Below, one piece after another: positions 7,243 to 15,860 of a stretch of DNA of 46,942 bases. Within the stretch, counting starts at the first letter, position 1; every line of letters starts with the position of its first letter. The DNA is from Nitrospirota bacterium (GTDB lineage Bacteria; Nitrospirota; Nitrospiria; JACQBZ01): contig JACQFA010000003.1 of the NCBI GenBank assembly GCA_016200255.1, positions 1 to 46,942 on the forward strand, read 5' to 3'. A model generated the notes under the pieces. That model was given only the letters and a program-made list of their open reading frames with translations. It searched no databases and was not told the DNA's origin. The translations under genes were made by a program, and so were the position numbers.

Positions 7243-8441
7243 AAGGGATCTTCATCCGGTCTCTGTGCGGTCTGACGGTTACGGCCTTGGCGGTCATGAT
7301 GACGGCGGGCGGTCTGTCCGCCGAGCCCCGACCGGCCGGGGTCTCGAAAAAAGTGATCCGGGAAAAACAGGATCTGGACCGGCTACGGCAGAAAATCGAG
7401 GATCAGCGTAAAAAAAGCCGCAACGCGGCGAAACGGGAGAATTCGATCCTGGAAAATCTGGAAGAGGTCGATTACCAGAGGACCCTGAAAAAGAAAGAGC
7501 TCACGGTGGTTAATCTTCAATTAATCGACCGTGATCAGGAAATTGAACGGCTCGATCGCGATCTGAACGCTCTGAAAAGCGAGATGAAGGGCAAGGAGGG
7601 GCTCGTTCGGGAGCGGGTCCGTGTTTTGTACCAGGAGGGCCGGTTTAATTCGTTGAAGGTTCTGTTTTCATCCCGTGATTATTACGATTTTTTGAACCGG
7701 TATTATTATTTGACATGGATCTCGGCCAAGGCCGGCGAGTTGCTTCAGAGTTATCAATCGGCCGTGGCCCGGATGGAGCCCAAGGAAGCCGCCCTGCGCA
7801 GGGCCCGGGCCGAGTTGGTGGAGTACAAGGCCGATATTAACCAGACGCTGTCCGAGATTCAGAAGGAGAAACGGAAGAAAGACCAATTGCTGGCCAGCAT
7901 CCGTGATGAAAAATCAACCTATGAGCGGACGATCCAGGAACTCGAAGACTCGGCCGTCAAGTTGAAGGGACTCATCAAGGAGCTTGAAACGCAGCATCGT
8001 GCCCGTCCGGGGCCGGAGCCGGAACCGGCTGCGGGGTTTTTGCTTCAACGGGGGCATCTGGATTGGCCGACCGACGGTCGTGTGGTGACCCTCTTCGGCC
8101 GACAAAAGCATCCCAAGTTTGATGTCTATGTCTATCGGAAGGGGATTGAAATTCAGGCCGGTCAGGGCAGCCCGATCCGGTCGGTGTACGGCGGTTCGGT
8201 GGTTTATGCCGACTGGTTTCGGGGCTACGGGCTCTTGGTGATCATCGATCACGGCAAGAATTTTTTCTCGCTTTATGCCCACGCCGCCAGGCTCCTTGTT
8301 TCGGCGGGGGATCGGGTGGCCGGCCGCCAGGTGATCGGAGAGATCGGCGATACCGGCCTGACGAGCGACAACAATCTTTATTTTGAGATCCGCCGGGGGG
8401 CGGACCCATTGGATCCCCTCACATGGTTGAAGCGACGATAA
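7239..8441 (+). CDS. envC: EnvC-like murein hydrolase activator (signal peptide, coiled coil, degenerate LytM)
   Basis: A 400-aa exported protein. A signal peptide ends near AEPRPAG; a long coiled coil follows (about 35-265, many KKELTVVNL and EQ-rich heptads); then a LytM/M23 domain (about 275-398). The metal ligands of active M23 peptidases are replaced: the HxGID motif reads RKGIEIQ and the final LHFE reads LYFE, so it should bind and activate an amidase rather than cut wall itself, as E. coli EnvC does. The start ATG at 7239 overlaps the ftsX stop; the longer in-frame start at 7203 is rejected because it would lack a signal peptide. Operon linkage with ftsEX supports the FtsEX-EnvC pathway. 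Confidence 0.9.
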   Translation: MKGIFIRSLCGLTVTALAVMMTAGGLSAEPRPAGVSKKVIREKQDLDRLRQKIEDQRKKSRNAAKRENSILENLEEVDYQRTLKKKELTVVNLQLIDRDQEIERLDRDLNALKSEMKGKEGLVRERVRVLYQEGRFNSLKVLFSSRDYYDFLNRYYYLTWISAKAGELLQSYQSAVARMEPKEAALRRARAELVEYKADINQTLSEIQKEKRKKDQLLASIRDEKSTYERTIQELEDSAVKLKGLIKELETQHRARPGPEPEPAAGFLLQRGHLDWPTDGRVVTLFGRQKHPKFDVYVYRKGIEIQAGQGSPIRSVYGGSVVYADWFRGYGLLVIIDHGKNFFSLYAHAARLLVSAGDRVAGRQVIGEIGDTGLTSDNNLYFEIRRGADPLDPLTWLKRR

Positions 8442-8501
8442 AATCAACACATCGGTCCTGAGACGCCACAGGGGCGGATTCGGGCTGTCCGGGAGGAAAC
8501 T

Positions 8502-9845
8502 ATGCACAAGCGACAAAAAGTCTTGGTGGGCGTTTCAATCGCCCTTTTGATCGTCGTATTCACGACAGGGATGATCGTCGGAAAGGGACTCCGCGATGCG
8601 TTCTCCGCCGAAACGGAGGCGTACGAAGAACTCAAAATTTTTGCCGAAGTCCTGTCATTGATTCAGAAGAATTACGTCGAGGAAAGCAAGAGCAAGGATC
8701 TGGTCTACGGCGCCATCCGGGGGATGCTCAACACCCTGGACCCGCATTCCGCCTTTATGTCGCCGGAGATGTACAAGGAAATGCAGGTCGATACCAAGGG
8801 AGAGTTCGGAGGACTGGGCATCCAGATCGGGATCAAGGATAATCGTCTGACGGTGATCGCCCCGATCGAGGGGACGCCGGCAGAGCGGGCCGGGATCAAG
8901 GCCGGTGATGCCATCGTCAAGGTCGACGAGGACTCCACGAAAGATATGACGCTCATGGAGGCGGTCCAAAAAATGCGGGGACCGAAAGGCACCAAGGTTA
9001 AACTGACCGTCCAGCGGGAAGGGACGGAGGATCCGTTGGTGTTCAACCTGGTCCGGGAGGTGATCAAGATCGACAGCGTCAAAAGCAAGATGCTGGAGAA
9101 TCATATCGGGTATGTCCGGCTCAGCCAGTTTCAAGAGATGACGTCGAAAGATCTGTCTTCGGCATTGAAGAAGCTGAAGGACGCCAAGATGCAGTCCATC
9201 ATACTGGATCTCCGTAATAACCCGGGCGGTTTGCTGACCTCGGCCATCGAGACGACGGAGTTGTTCATCCCGCCGGGCAAAGTGGTGGTGTCCATCAAGG
9301 GCCGCGATGCGAAAAAGCAGAAGGATGAATATCAGTCTGGCAATAAGAACCCGTATGACAGCTATCCCATGATCGTTCTGGTGAATGAAGGAAGCGCAAG
9401 CGCCTCCGAGATCGTCTCGGGCGCGCTGCAGGACTGGGGTCGCGCGGTTGTAGTAGGAACGCAGACGTTTGGAAAAGGCTCGGTCCAGACGATTTTACAA
9501 TTAAGCGATGGGTCGGGTCTGCGGTTGACCACCGCGAAGTACTACACGCCCAAAGGGCGTTCGATCCAGAACATCGGAATCACGCCGGATATCATTGTCA
9601 AGCCGGTGCCCGTTAAAGGATCCGCGTCGACGCCGCAGATGTTGCGGGAAAAAGATCTCGAAAGACATCTAAAGAACGAGAGTATCGAGTCGCGTCCTGG
9701 AAAGAAGGAGGTGCCGCCGCAACCGGAGCCGTCATTAAGCGAGGCGGACCAGGAGGCGGAGGACATTCAGTTGCAGAAGGCGATTGATCTTTTGAAAACA
9801 TGGGAAATATTCAAGGAGATAAAACCGGTGCAGGCCGCCGGCTGA
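8502..9845 (+). CDS. S41 family C-terminal processing peptidase (CtpA/Prc type)
   Basis: A 447-aa protein anchored or exported by an N-terminal hydrophobic segment (residues 7-27). An N-terminal helical part containing GMLNTLDPHSAFM is followed by a PDZ domain (about 85-170, EFGGLGIQIGIKDN). The serine-lysine protease domain follows, with nucleophile in EGSASASEIVSGAL and general base Lys in FGKGSVQT. Such proteases trim or degrade periplasmic proteins. A GGAGGAAAC ribosome site precedes the ATG. Its position after the EnvC gene is common and suggests a role in controlling wall hydrolases, which is inference. Confidence 0.94.
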   Translation: MHKRQKVLVGVSIALLIVVFTTGMIVGKGLRDAFSAETEAYEELKIFAEVLSLIQKNYVEESKSKDLVYGAIRGMLNTLDPHSAFMSPEMYKEMQVDTKGEFGGLGIQIGIKDNRLTVIAPIEGTPAERAGIKAGDAIVKVDEDSTKDMTLMEAVQKMRGPKGTKVKLTVQREGTEDPLVFNLVREVIKIDSVKSKMLENHIGYVRLSQFQEMTSKDLSSALKKLKDAKMQSIILDLRNNPGGLLTSAIETTELFIPPGKVVVSIKGRDAKKQKDEYQSGNKNPYDSYPMIVLVNEGSASASEIVSGALQDWGRAVVVGTQTFGKGSVQTILQLSDGSGLRLTTAKYYTPKGRSIQNIGITPDIIVKPVPVKGSASTPQMLREKDLERHLKNESIESRPGKKEVPPQPEPSLSEADQEAEDIQLQKAIDLLKTWEIFKEIKPVQAAG

Positions 9846-9861
9846 TTTCAAAAAAAAGGAC

Positions 9862-9890
9862 TTGACTTAAAAAAAGCCATGGTGTAAATT
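9862..9890 (+). promoter_or_regulatory. Sigma70-type promoter of groES-groEL
   Basis: TTGACT at 9862-9867 and TAAATT at 9885-9890 are spaced by 17 bases. The -10 box touches the CIRCE operator, so HrcA binding should block transcription initiation. Confidence 0.8.
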
Positions 9891-9915
9891 AGCGCTCGTT
9901 AATAGTGAGTGCTAA
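9889..9915 (+). promoter_or_regulatory. CIRCE operator (HrcA-binding inverted repeat)
   Basis: TTAGCGCTC at 9889-9897 and GAGTGCTAA at 9907-9915 are separated by exactly 9 bases. The CIRCE consensus is TTAGCACTC-N9-GAGTGCTAA, and only one position differs. It lies 38 bases ahead of groES, so the chaperonin operon is very likely under HrcA heat-shock control. The hrcA gene is not in the window. Confidence 0.95.
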
Positions 9916-9953
9916 TTTTTCACGGACCGATTAAACGAAAGGAGGAATGAGTT

Positions 9954-10256
9954 ATGGCCATACAGACCGCACAGAAAAAAGGGGACGTTTCGATGAAATT
10001 CAAGCCGCTTCGAGACCGGGTGTTCGTGAGCTATACGGAAGAGATGGAAAAGACCGCCGGAGGGATTTTTATTCCGGAAGCCGCCAAGGAAAAACCGCAG
10101 AAGGGCAAGATTGAAGCGGTCGGAAGCGAGGTCAAAAATCTGAAGGTTGGGGATCTGATCTTGTTCGACAAGTATTCCGGAAGCAAAATCAATATGGATG
10201 GGACGGACTACCTGATCGTCAAAGAAGAAGACATCCTCGGCGTGTTCGAGAAGTAA
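9954..10256 (+). CDS. groES: Co-chaperonin GroES
   Basis: GroES caps the GroEL folding chamber. The 10-kDa chaperonin domain is complete: FKPLRDRVFVSY, the mobile-loop region KTAGGIFIPEAAKEKPQ, and YLIVKEEDILGVFE at the end. The ATG at 9954 has an ideal GGAGG site and yields 100 aa with about 13 extra N-terminal residues. An internal ATG at 9993 would give the standard length (87 aa) but has a weaker ribosome site. It is transcribed from the CIRCE-controlled promoter and followed by groEL. Confidence 0.96.
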   Translation: MAIQTAQKKGDVSMKFKPLRDRVFVSYTEEMEKTAGGIFIPEAAKEKPQKGKIEAVGSEVKNLKVGDLILFDKYSGSKINMDGTDYLIVKEEDILGVFEK

Positions 10257-10338
10257 ACCCATTCAACCGCAACCTTCTATCACATAAACAGCGGAGCAAA
10301 AACTTGCTGCGTTGAACGAAAAAGAAAGAGGTGTTTTT

Positions 10339-11967
10339 ATGGCAAAGCAAATGATCTTTAGTGAAACGGCCCGTGCGGCCGTCCTTCGTGGAGTCAACCA
10401 ATTGACGGAAGCCGTCAAGGCCACGCTGGGCCCCAAGGGAAGAAACGCGATGATCGACAAAAAGTTCGGCGCTCCGACGATCACAAAAGACGGCGTGACC
10501 GTGGCCAAGGAAATCGAGCTCAGGGATCCCTATGAGAACATGGGCGCGCAGTTGGTCAAGGAAGTGGCCAGCAAGACCAGCGATGCGGCCGGAGATGGAA
10601 CCACGACCGCAACCGTCTTGGCCTGGTCCATTTTTAAAGAAGGCGTTAAAAGCGTTTCAGCCGGCGCCAATTCCATGGAAATCAAGCGGGGCATCGATCG
10701 GTCGGTCGAGGTGGTGGTTGAAGAGCTCAAAAAGATGTCCAAGCCCTGCCAGACCAAGAAAGAGATTGCGCAGATCGGAACGATTTCGGCCAACAGCGAC
10801 AAAACCATCGGCGAGTTGATCGCCGAGGCGATGGAGAAGGTCGGAAAGGACGGAGTCATCACGGTGGAGGAAGCCAAGAGCATGACCACGACGCTGGATG
10901 TGGTCGAGGGGATGCAGTTCGATCGCGGGTACCTTTCGCCCTATTTCATCACGGATCCGGATCGGATGGAATGTACACTGGAGGATCCTTATATCCTGAT
11001 CAACGAAAAGAAGATCAGCGCCATGAAGGACCTGCTCCCGATCCTGGAACAGATCGCGAGAATGGGCAAGCCCTTCCTGATCATTGCGGAGGAGATCGAA
11101 GGCGAAGCGCTGGCAACGTTGGTCGTGAACAAGCTGCGCGGAACGCTTCACTGCGCGGCCGTGAAGGCTCCCGGGTTCGGCGATCGGAGAAAGGCGATGT
11201 TGGAAGACATTGCCGTTCTGACCGGCGGACAGGTTATTTCGGAGGAACTGGGTCTGAAGCTTGAGAACGTGAAGATCACGGATCTGGGCCGGGCCAAACG
11301 GGTGAACATCGACAAGGATAACACAACGATCATCGAAGGCGCCGGTGACCAGGCCAAGATTCAGGGGCGGGTCAAGCAGATCAAGGCCCAGGTCGAGGAG
11401 ACGACCTCGGATTATGACCGCGAGAAACTCCAGGAACGGCTGGCCAAGATCGTCGGCGGAGTCGCCGTGATCAATGTCGGTGCGGCCACCGAAACCGAGA
11501 TGAAGGAAAAGAAGGCCCGCGTTGAAGATGCCCTGCATGCCACCAAGGCGGCGGTCGAGGAAGGCATTGTTCCGGGCGGCGGCGTTGCGCTTCTCCGGTG
11601 CATCCCGGCGCTTGAGAAACTCAAGCTGGAGGGAGATCAACAGGTCGGAGTCAATATCGTCAAACGCGCTCTCGAAGAGCCCATCCGGCAGATCGTCATC
11701 AATGCGGGTTTTGAAGGTTCCGTGGTGGTGGAGAAGACCCGCAAGGAAAAGACCAACGTCGGTTTCGATGCCATCAGCGAGACCTATGTCGACATGGTCG
11801 ATGCCGGGATCATTGATCCCACCAAGGTGACCCGGACGGCACTCCAGAATGCGGCGAGCGTGGCCGCGCTGATGCTGACGACCGAGGTGATGGTCACCGA
11901 AATCCCTGAAGAAAAGAAATCGACCCCGATGCCCGGTGGCGGCGGTGGAATGGAAGGGATGTATTAA
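10339..11967 (+). CDS. groEL: Chaperonin GroEL
   Basis: A 542-aa Hsp60 chaperonin forming the double-ring ATP-driven folding chamber. Clear family stretches are [20 protein letters not shown] and the ATP-binding [10 protein letters not shown]. Also present are [51 protein letters not shown] and [14 protein letters not shown]. The C-terminus has the usual Gly/Met tail but ends in Met-Tyr. I chose the ATG at 10339 (MAKQMIFSE), the standard chaperonin start, over an in-frame ATG nine codons earlier. An 82-base gap separates it from groES. Confidence 0.98.
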   Translation: MAKQMIFSETARAAVLRGVNQLTEAVKATLGPKGRNAMIDKKFGAPTITKDGVTVAKEIELRDPYENMGAQLVKEVASKTSDAAGDGTTTATVLAWSIFKEGVKSVSAGANSMEIKRGIDRSVEVVVEELKKMSKPCQTKKEIAQIGTISANSDKTIGELIAEAMEKVGKDGVITVEEAKSMTTTLDVVEGMQFDRGYLSPYFITDPDRMECTLEDPYILINEKKISAMKDLLPILEQIARMGKPFLIIAEEIEGEALATLVVNKLRGTLHCAAVKAPGFGDRRKAMLEDIAVLTGGQVISEELGLKLENVKITDLGRAKRVNIDKDNTTIIEGAGDQAKIQGRVKQIKAQVEETTSDYDREKLQERLAKIVGGVAVINVGAATETEMKEKKARVEDALHATKAAVEEGIVPGGGVALLRCIPALEKLKLEGDQQVGVNIVKRALEEPIRQIVINAGFEGSVVVEKTRKEKTNVGFDAISETYVDMVDAGIIDPTKVTRTALQNAASVAALMLTTEVMVTEIPEEKKSTPMPGGGGGMEGMY

Positions 11968-11985
11968 GCGTACCTGAGACGGCGT

Positions 11986-12022
11986 AAAAGCCCCCGTCGT
12001 TTCCAACGGCGGGGGCTTTTTA
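11986..12022 (+). terminator. Rho-independent terminator of groES-groEL
   Basis: A 14-bp stem (11988-12001 with 12005-12018, one G-T wobble, loop TCC) contains CCCCCG/CGGGGG and is followed by a T-rich run. It lies 20 bases after the groEL stop. Confidence 0.92.
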
Positions 12023-12054
12023 TTGACGCGGTTGATTTGGAGCGGAATGATGGA

Positions 12055-12083
12055 TTGACACCGCACGGAAAGTGGTATAAAAT
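12055..12083 (+). promoter_or_regulatory. Sigma70-type promoter for trxA
   Basis: A perfect TTGACA at 12055-12060 and TAAAAT at 12078-12083 are spaced by 17 bases, 34 bases upstream of the trxA ATG. Confidence 0.75.
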
Positions 12084-12116
12084 TTTATCATTTCACAAAG
12101 CAATAGGGGAAAGGGG

Positions 12117-12455
12117 ATGACCATGGAAAAACCACTAAAGGTGGATTCGCAGAACTGGGATCAGGAAGTATTAAAAGGCAAGGATTTGGTGATGGTCGAT
12201 TTTTGGGCCGTGTGGTGCGGGCCGTGCCGGGTCATCGCTCCGGTGGTGGATGAACTGGCCCAGGAATACGGAGGCCGACTGCGGGTGTTAAAACTGAACA
12301 CGGATGAAAATCCGGATGTGGCCAGCCGGTATCAGATCATGGGGATCCCGACCCTTCTGTTCTTCAAAGATGGAAAACCGGTCGATAAGATTGTGGGTGC
12401 GGCCGCAAAAAAACAATTCAAAGACAAGATCGACTCGCTCCTGGCCGTGAAATAG
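12117..12455 (+). CDS. trxA: Thioredoxin
   Basis: A 112-aa cytoplasmic thioredoxin with the redox site VDFWAVWCGPCRVIAP (CGPC near residue 35) and the cis-proline region MGIPTLLFFKDGK. It reduces protein disulfides with electrons from thioredoxin reductase. It has its own promoter after the groEL terminator. ATG at 12117 or 12123 can serve as start; AGGGGAAAGGGG lies just upstream. Confidence 0.95.
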   Translation: MTMEKPLKVDSQNWDQEVLKGKDLVMVDFWAVWCGPCRVIAPVVDELAQEYGGRLRVLKLNTDENPDVASRYQIMGIPTLLFFKDGKPVDKIVGAAAKKQFKDKIDSLLAVK

Positions 12456-12494
12456 GAGCCGGGTGACGGCGTCCAACGGTGTTTCGAGAGTTCT

Positions 12495-14174
12495 ATGCTG
12501 CGCGAGCTGCGCATTCAAAACTTTGCCATCATCGATCGCCTCGAAATTCAGTTTCATGAACAACTCAACGCGTTGACCGGCGAAACCGGATCGGGCAAGT
12601 CGATCATCGTCGATTCGGTGGACCTCCTCCTGGGCGGTCGCGCTTCATCCGAACAGATTCGAACCGGCTGCGATGAAGCCGTTCTTGAGGCGGCTTTTCA
12701 GGTTCCCGCGGCCGGGCTGATTGCCGACCAACTGCATGAAATGGATCTTCCCCTTGAAAAAGGGGACGATCTCATTATTCGCCGTGTCCTCACCCGCGCC
12801 GGAAAAAGCCGCGCCCAGGTGAATGGCCGTCTCGTCACCATCACACAACTCCAGCAATTGGGCAACCTGCTGGTCGATATTCATGGCCAGCACGAGCATC
12901 AATCCCTCCTCAAGCCGGAACAGCAGCTTTATCTTCTGGACGCTTTCGGGAAATTGCTTCACCTCAGAGAGGACTGCCATCTTGCCTATCGCGCCTTTCA
13001 AAAGGTTCGTGACGAGCTTGTGGAACTGACGATCCGGGAGCGTGACCGGTTTCAGCAAGAGGACCTCCTGAAATTTCAAGTACAGGAAATCGGATCGGCG
13101 CAGCTTACTCCGGGGGAAGATGCGCGCCTGGAACAGGAACGCAACATTCTGTCCAACGCCGAGCGCCTCGCGGTCCTGGCGGATGAAGCCTATCAGGGCT
13201 TGTACAGTTCGGATGGCGCGATCCTGAGCCAGTTGTCGCGGGTGGAATCGTTGATCGCTGAATTGGTTCGTACGGACGATCGGATGAAGGATCTGACGGA
13301 ATATGGTTCAGGGGCGACGGCTCAACTTCAGGAGATCGCGGGACGATTGAGGGATTACAAGGAAGGAATCGAATACGATCCGAAGCGCCTGGAGCAGATT
13401 GAGGATCGTCTGCATTTGATCGCTTCGCTCAAAAAGAAATATGCCCCGGTCATAGAAGGAATCCTGACGTTCCATCAAAAAGCACAGGACGATCTGGCGA
13501 CTTTGTCCAGCCGCGATGAACGCCTCAAGACCCTCCAGTCGGCGCTGGGGCAAGGACGTTCGAAATGCGCCGATCTGGCCGAGCGTTTGACGAAGGAGCG
13601 AATGCGCGCGGCCCGCTCGCTTGAGAAAAAAGTCGAGAACGAACTTGCGCAGTTAAAAATGGGAAGGACGACGTTTGAAATCCGGATTGACACTCAGGCC
13701 GGGATGGACGCTTTTGGGCCGACCGGTGCGGACGCAGTGGAATTTCTCGTGGCCCCCAATGCCGGGGAGGCACTAAAACCATTGGCTCGGATTGCATCCG
13801 GCGGGGAATTGTCCAGGATCATGTTGTCATTGAAGTCCATTCTGGCGGCCGTGGATCGCGTGCCGACCTTGATTTTCGACGAGGTGGATGCCGGGATCGG
13901 CGGGGGCGTGGCCGAGGTCGTGGGACAGCGATTAAAAGAGCTGGCCCGTCATCGGCAGGTTCTGTGCGTCACCCATCTGGCCCAGATCGCCAGTCAGGCT
14001 GCAACCCACTTTACCGTTGAGAAAATGATGTCGGACGGCCGCACCGTTACAAAAGTCAAGAGGCTGGAGAAAAAGGACCGGGTCGAAGAGATTGCGCGAA
14101 TGCTCGGCGGCCGAGAACTGACCGCCACCGCTTTCAAGCATGCCCGCGAGATGCTGGATCTCGGGGCGCAGTGA
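12495..14174 (+). CDS. recN: DNA repair protein RecN
   Basis: RecN is an SMC-like ATPase that holds broken DNA ends during recombination repair. The 559 aa are full length: N-terminal Walker A (LTGETGSGKSIIVDS), two central coiled-coil arms (about 155-370), then the ABC signature (ASGGELSRIMLSLK) and Walker B (PTLIFDEVDAGIGGG). A final HLAQIAS/RTVTKVKRL region is typical of RecN. It starts 39 bases after trxA. In many bacteria recN is under LexA control; no copy of the palindrome found before lexA in this window is visible here. Confidence 0.96.
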   Translation: MLRELRIQNFAIIDRLEIQFHEQLNALTGETGSGKSIIVDSVDLLLGGRASSEQIRTGCDEAVLEAAFQVPAAGLIADQLHEMDLPLEKGDDLIIRRVLTRAGKSRAQVNGRLVTITQLQQLGNLLVDIHGQHEHQSLLKPEQQLYLLDAFGKLLHLREDCHLAYRAFQKVRDELVELTIRERDRFQQEDLLKFQVQEIGSAQLTPGEDARLEQERNILSNAERLAVLADEAYQGLYSSDGAILSQLSRVESLIAELVRTDDRMKDLTEYGSGATAQLQEIAGRLRDYKEGIEYDPKRLEQIEDRLHLIASLKKKYAPVIEGILTFHQKAQDDLATLSSRDERLKTLQSALGQGRSKCADLAERLTKERMRAARSLEKKVENELAQLKMGRTTFEIRIDTQAGMDAFGPTGADAVEFLVAPNAGEALKPLARIASGGELSRIMLSLKSILAAVDRVPTLIFDEVDAGIGGGVAEVVGQRLKELARHRQVLCVTHLAQIASQAATHFTVEKMMSDGRTVTKVKRLEKKDRVEEIARMLGGRELTATAFKHAREMLDLGAQ

Positions 14175-14216
14175 AACTCGTTGTAGGGCCTGCTCGCCGG
14201 GTTCTGCAGAGGATCT

Positions 14217-14354
14217 TCAGATCGTCATCATGACCATGATGGCCGAGAGCAGAATATAGAGCGGCAGAAATTTAGGGGGGATGACGAATATTCGTTCAAT
14301 GAAAAGATAACCGATCACGAAACCGATCATTAAAACCGATGTTGTGTTTCCCAT
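14217..14354 (-). CDS. Small two-helix membrane protein, 45 aa
   Basis: This is a short reading frame on the minus strand, opposite in direction to recN and just after it. It encodes 45 residues with two hydrophobic segments, about residues 7-18 (VLMIGFVIGYLF) and 29-44 (LPLYILLSAIMVMM). Between them lie a charged ERIF turn and IPPKF. An AAGGA ribosome site lies 8 bases before the ATG. It reads in the same direction as the signalling genes that follow upstream on this strand. I do not recognise it; the clean start site and membrane pattern support a real gene. It could be a modulator of a membrane partner, which is speculation. Confidence 0.55.
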   Translation of the reverse strand: MGNTTSVLMIGFVIGYLFIERIFVIPPKFLPLYILLSAIMVMMTI

Positions 14355-14395
14355 GGCTGTTTCCTTCAGACTGATATAGGACCCTTCGCCGCAGG

Positions 14396-15537
14396 TTATG
14401 CGGTCATGGATCTTGAGGGTTGAAATCGCTTCGGGAGGATATCCTCCCCTTTCTCCTCGATAATTTCAAGCAACAGCTGAACCAGGTATGGATCGAACTG
14501 CACGTTGGCAAACCGCTTCAGTTCATCCACGATCTCTTTGAGAGGAAGCGCCTTCCGATACGGGCGATCCGTGACCATGGCGTCAAAGCTTTCCGAGGTG
14601 GACACAATCCGGGTCAGCATGGGAATCGCGTCGCCTTTCAATCCGTCCGGATAGCCGGTTCCATTGTAAAATTCGTGATGATGGCGGATAATCGACACGA
14701 CGTTCTGTGAAAGGCCGATGGGGGTCACCAAGTCGACCCCGATTTCGGGATGTCTCCTCATCAGGAGCAGTTCTTGTCTTGTGAATGCACCTTCCTTGTA
14801 GATGATCTTCGTATCGACGCCGAGTTTGCCGATATCGTGCAGATACGCGCCGACCTGCAGGTCCCGGAGCTCCGTCTGGCTTAGGTTCAGTTTTTGAGCC
14901 AGAAGGTTGGAATAGTAATTCACCCGGCTTGAGTGACCATGCGTAAAGGGATCTTTGTTCTCAAGCGTCTCCGATAGCACCCTCACAAATTCAAGATGGT
15001 TCCCGGAATGAATCGAGGCGCCGGGTTCCATGACCTGGTTGAAAAACTTCTTGAGGAAATCCACCATGGCCGGTTTGTTTGTGAGGGAGTGGCGAACCTC
15101 ATCGATGGTGCTTTCATGACCGACCATATTTCCAAGTTCGTTCAAAAAATCCGTCAGTTGGTCCCGCTGTTTTTTCTTGGCCAAAATGCGATTGATCACC
15201 GAAATGATTTCGGCAACATTAAACGGTTTTAAAAGATAGTCGGCTGCACCGAGACGGATGGCATCCACGGCCGTCTTTAAGCTCCCAAAGCCGGTTAAAA
15301 TGACTACTTCCACTCGGCTCTTCTCTTTTTGATTTCACGGAGGATGTCGGTTCCCTGAAACCCCGGCATTTTGAGATCCAGTATGACCATGTCCAGATCG
15401 GTTTTACGAACCATGTCCATGGCCTGATGTCCATCCGCAGCGTTATAGACCCCATAAAACGGTTTCAGGATCATGTTCAGTGCTTCACGTGGACCGGCCT
15501 CATCATCGACGATCAAAATGCTTTGCCTCGATTCCAT
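14396..15537 (-). CDS. Response regulator REC-HD-GYP, interrupted by a one-base frameshift
   Basis: Two overlapping frames make one 380-aa gene. The first part (start 15537, GGAGG site) encodes most of a receiver domain (ILIVDDEAGPR, phospho-Asp in VILDLKMPG). The second part resumes at VEVVILTGFGSLKTAVDAIRL, followed by an HD-GYP domain (HDIGKLG, then HHEFYNGTGYPDGLKG). HD-GYP domains hydrolyse cyclic di-GMP. One base appears to be missing in a run of five T (plus strand 15326-15330, five A on the coding strand). Six A would restore the frame. The break could be a real mutation, a sequencing error or slippage. The region where HD-GYP proteins usually read VADxFDA reads STSESFDAM. A sigma54 promoter precedes it. 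Confidence 0.85.
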
Positions 15538-15609
15538 TCTGCACCTCCGAATTATCGTCAGCGTAGATTCCGGGCTCTGCGTATGAAGACTCTACACTGT
15601 TGTAAATAA

Positions 15610-15625
15610 GCAACTCTTATGCCAG
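15610..15625 (-). promoter_or_regulatory. Sigma54 (-24/-12) promoter of the REC-HD-GYP gene
   Basis: On the minus strand the sequence reads TGGCAT-AAGAG-TTGCT, matching the TGGCAC-N5-TTGCW consensus, with GG and GC in the required spacing. Transcription would begin near 15599, giving a leader of about 60 bases and a GGAGG ribosome site. The gene for an NtrC-type activator lies directly upstream. Confidence 0.8.
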
Positions 15626-15733
15626 GGAATCGCTGTCGAAATAGTGGGCAATGGATGGGTTTAAATGCCATGTTTTTTAAGATGAAATGATTATTTCTGA
15701 AAAAAGATGGTAATTATTCAGTGAAGACCATAA

Positions 15734-15749
15734 TGTCCATAAATGTACA
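15734..15749. promoter_or_regulatory. Candidate activator-binding dyad 1 (enhancer)
   Basis: The 16-base TGTCCATAAATGTACA is close to palindromic (12 of 16 positions symmetric). Its centre is about 124 bases upstream of the sigma54 promoter centre, in the normal range for NtrC-type enhancers. The sequence around it matches dyad 2 at 21 of 26 positions. Confidence 0.6.
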
Positions 15750-15810
15750 TCTTATACCTGTTTTATAAATAATAAATAAGAAATCAAGTGGATGCGGGTT
15801 GTTTGCCTTA

Positions 15811-15826
15811 TGTCCAAATTTGTACT
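15811..15826. promoter_or_regulatory. Candidate activator-binding dyad 2 (enhancer)
   Basis: TGTCCAAATTTGTACT has a near-perfect inner palindrome (GTCCAAATTTGTAC, one mismatched pair). It lies 77 bases from dyad 1, centre to centre, and about 200 bases upstream of the sigma54 promoter, just past the end of the NtrC-type activator gene. Confidence 0.6.
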
Positions 15827-15860
15827 TCTTAGACCAGATCAGTTGGAAAAGTTCGGTTGT

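Noticed and set aside
10657..12066. Long open frame (469 codons) on the strand opposite groEL
   Set aside because: It is a shadow of a high-GC gene: no ribosome site, no recognisable content, and groEL on the other strand is beyond doubt.
15304..15537. Programmed -1 frameshift in the REC-HD-GYP gene
   Set aside because: The run has only five A and does not give a full X XXY YYZ heptamer in frame; a lost base is the simpler explanation.
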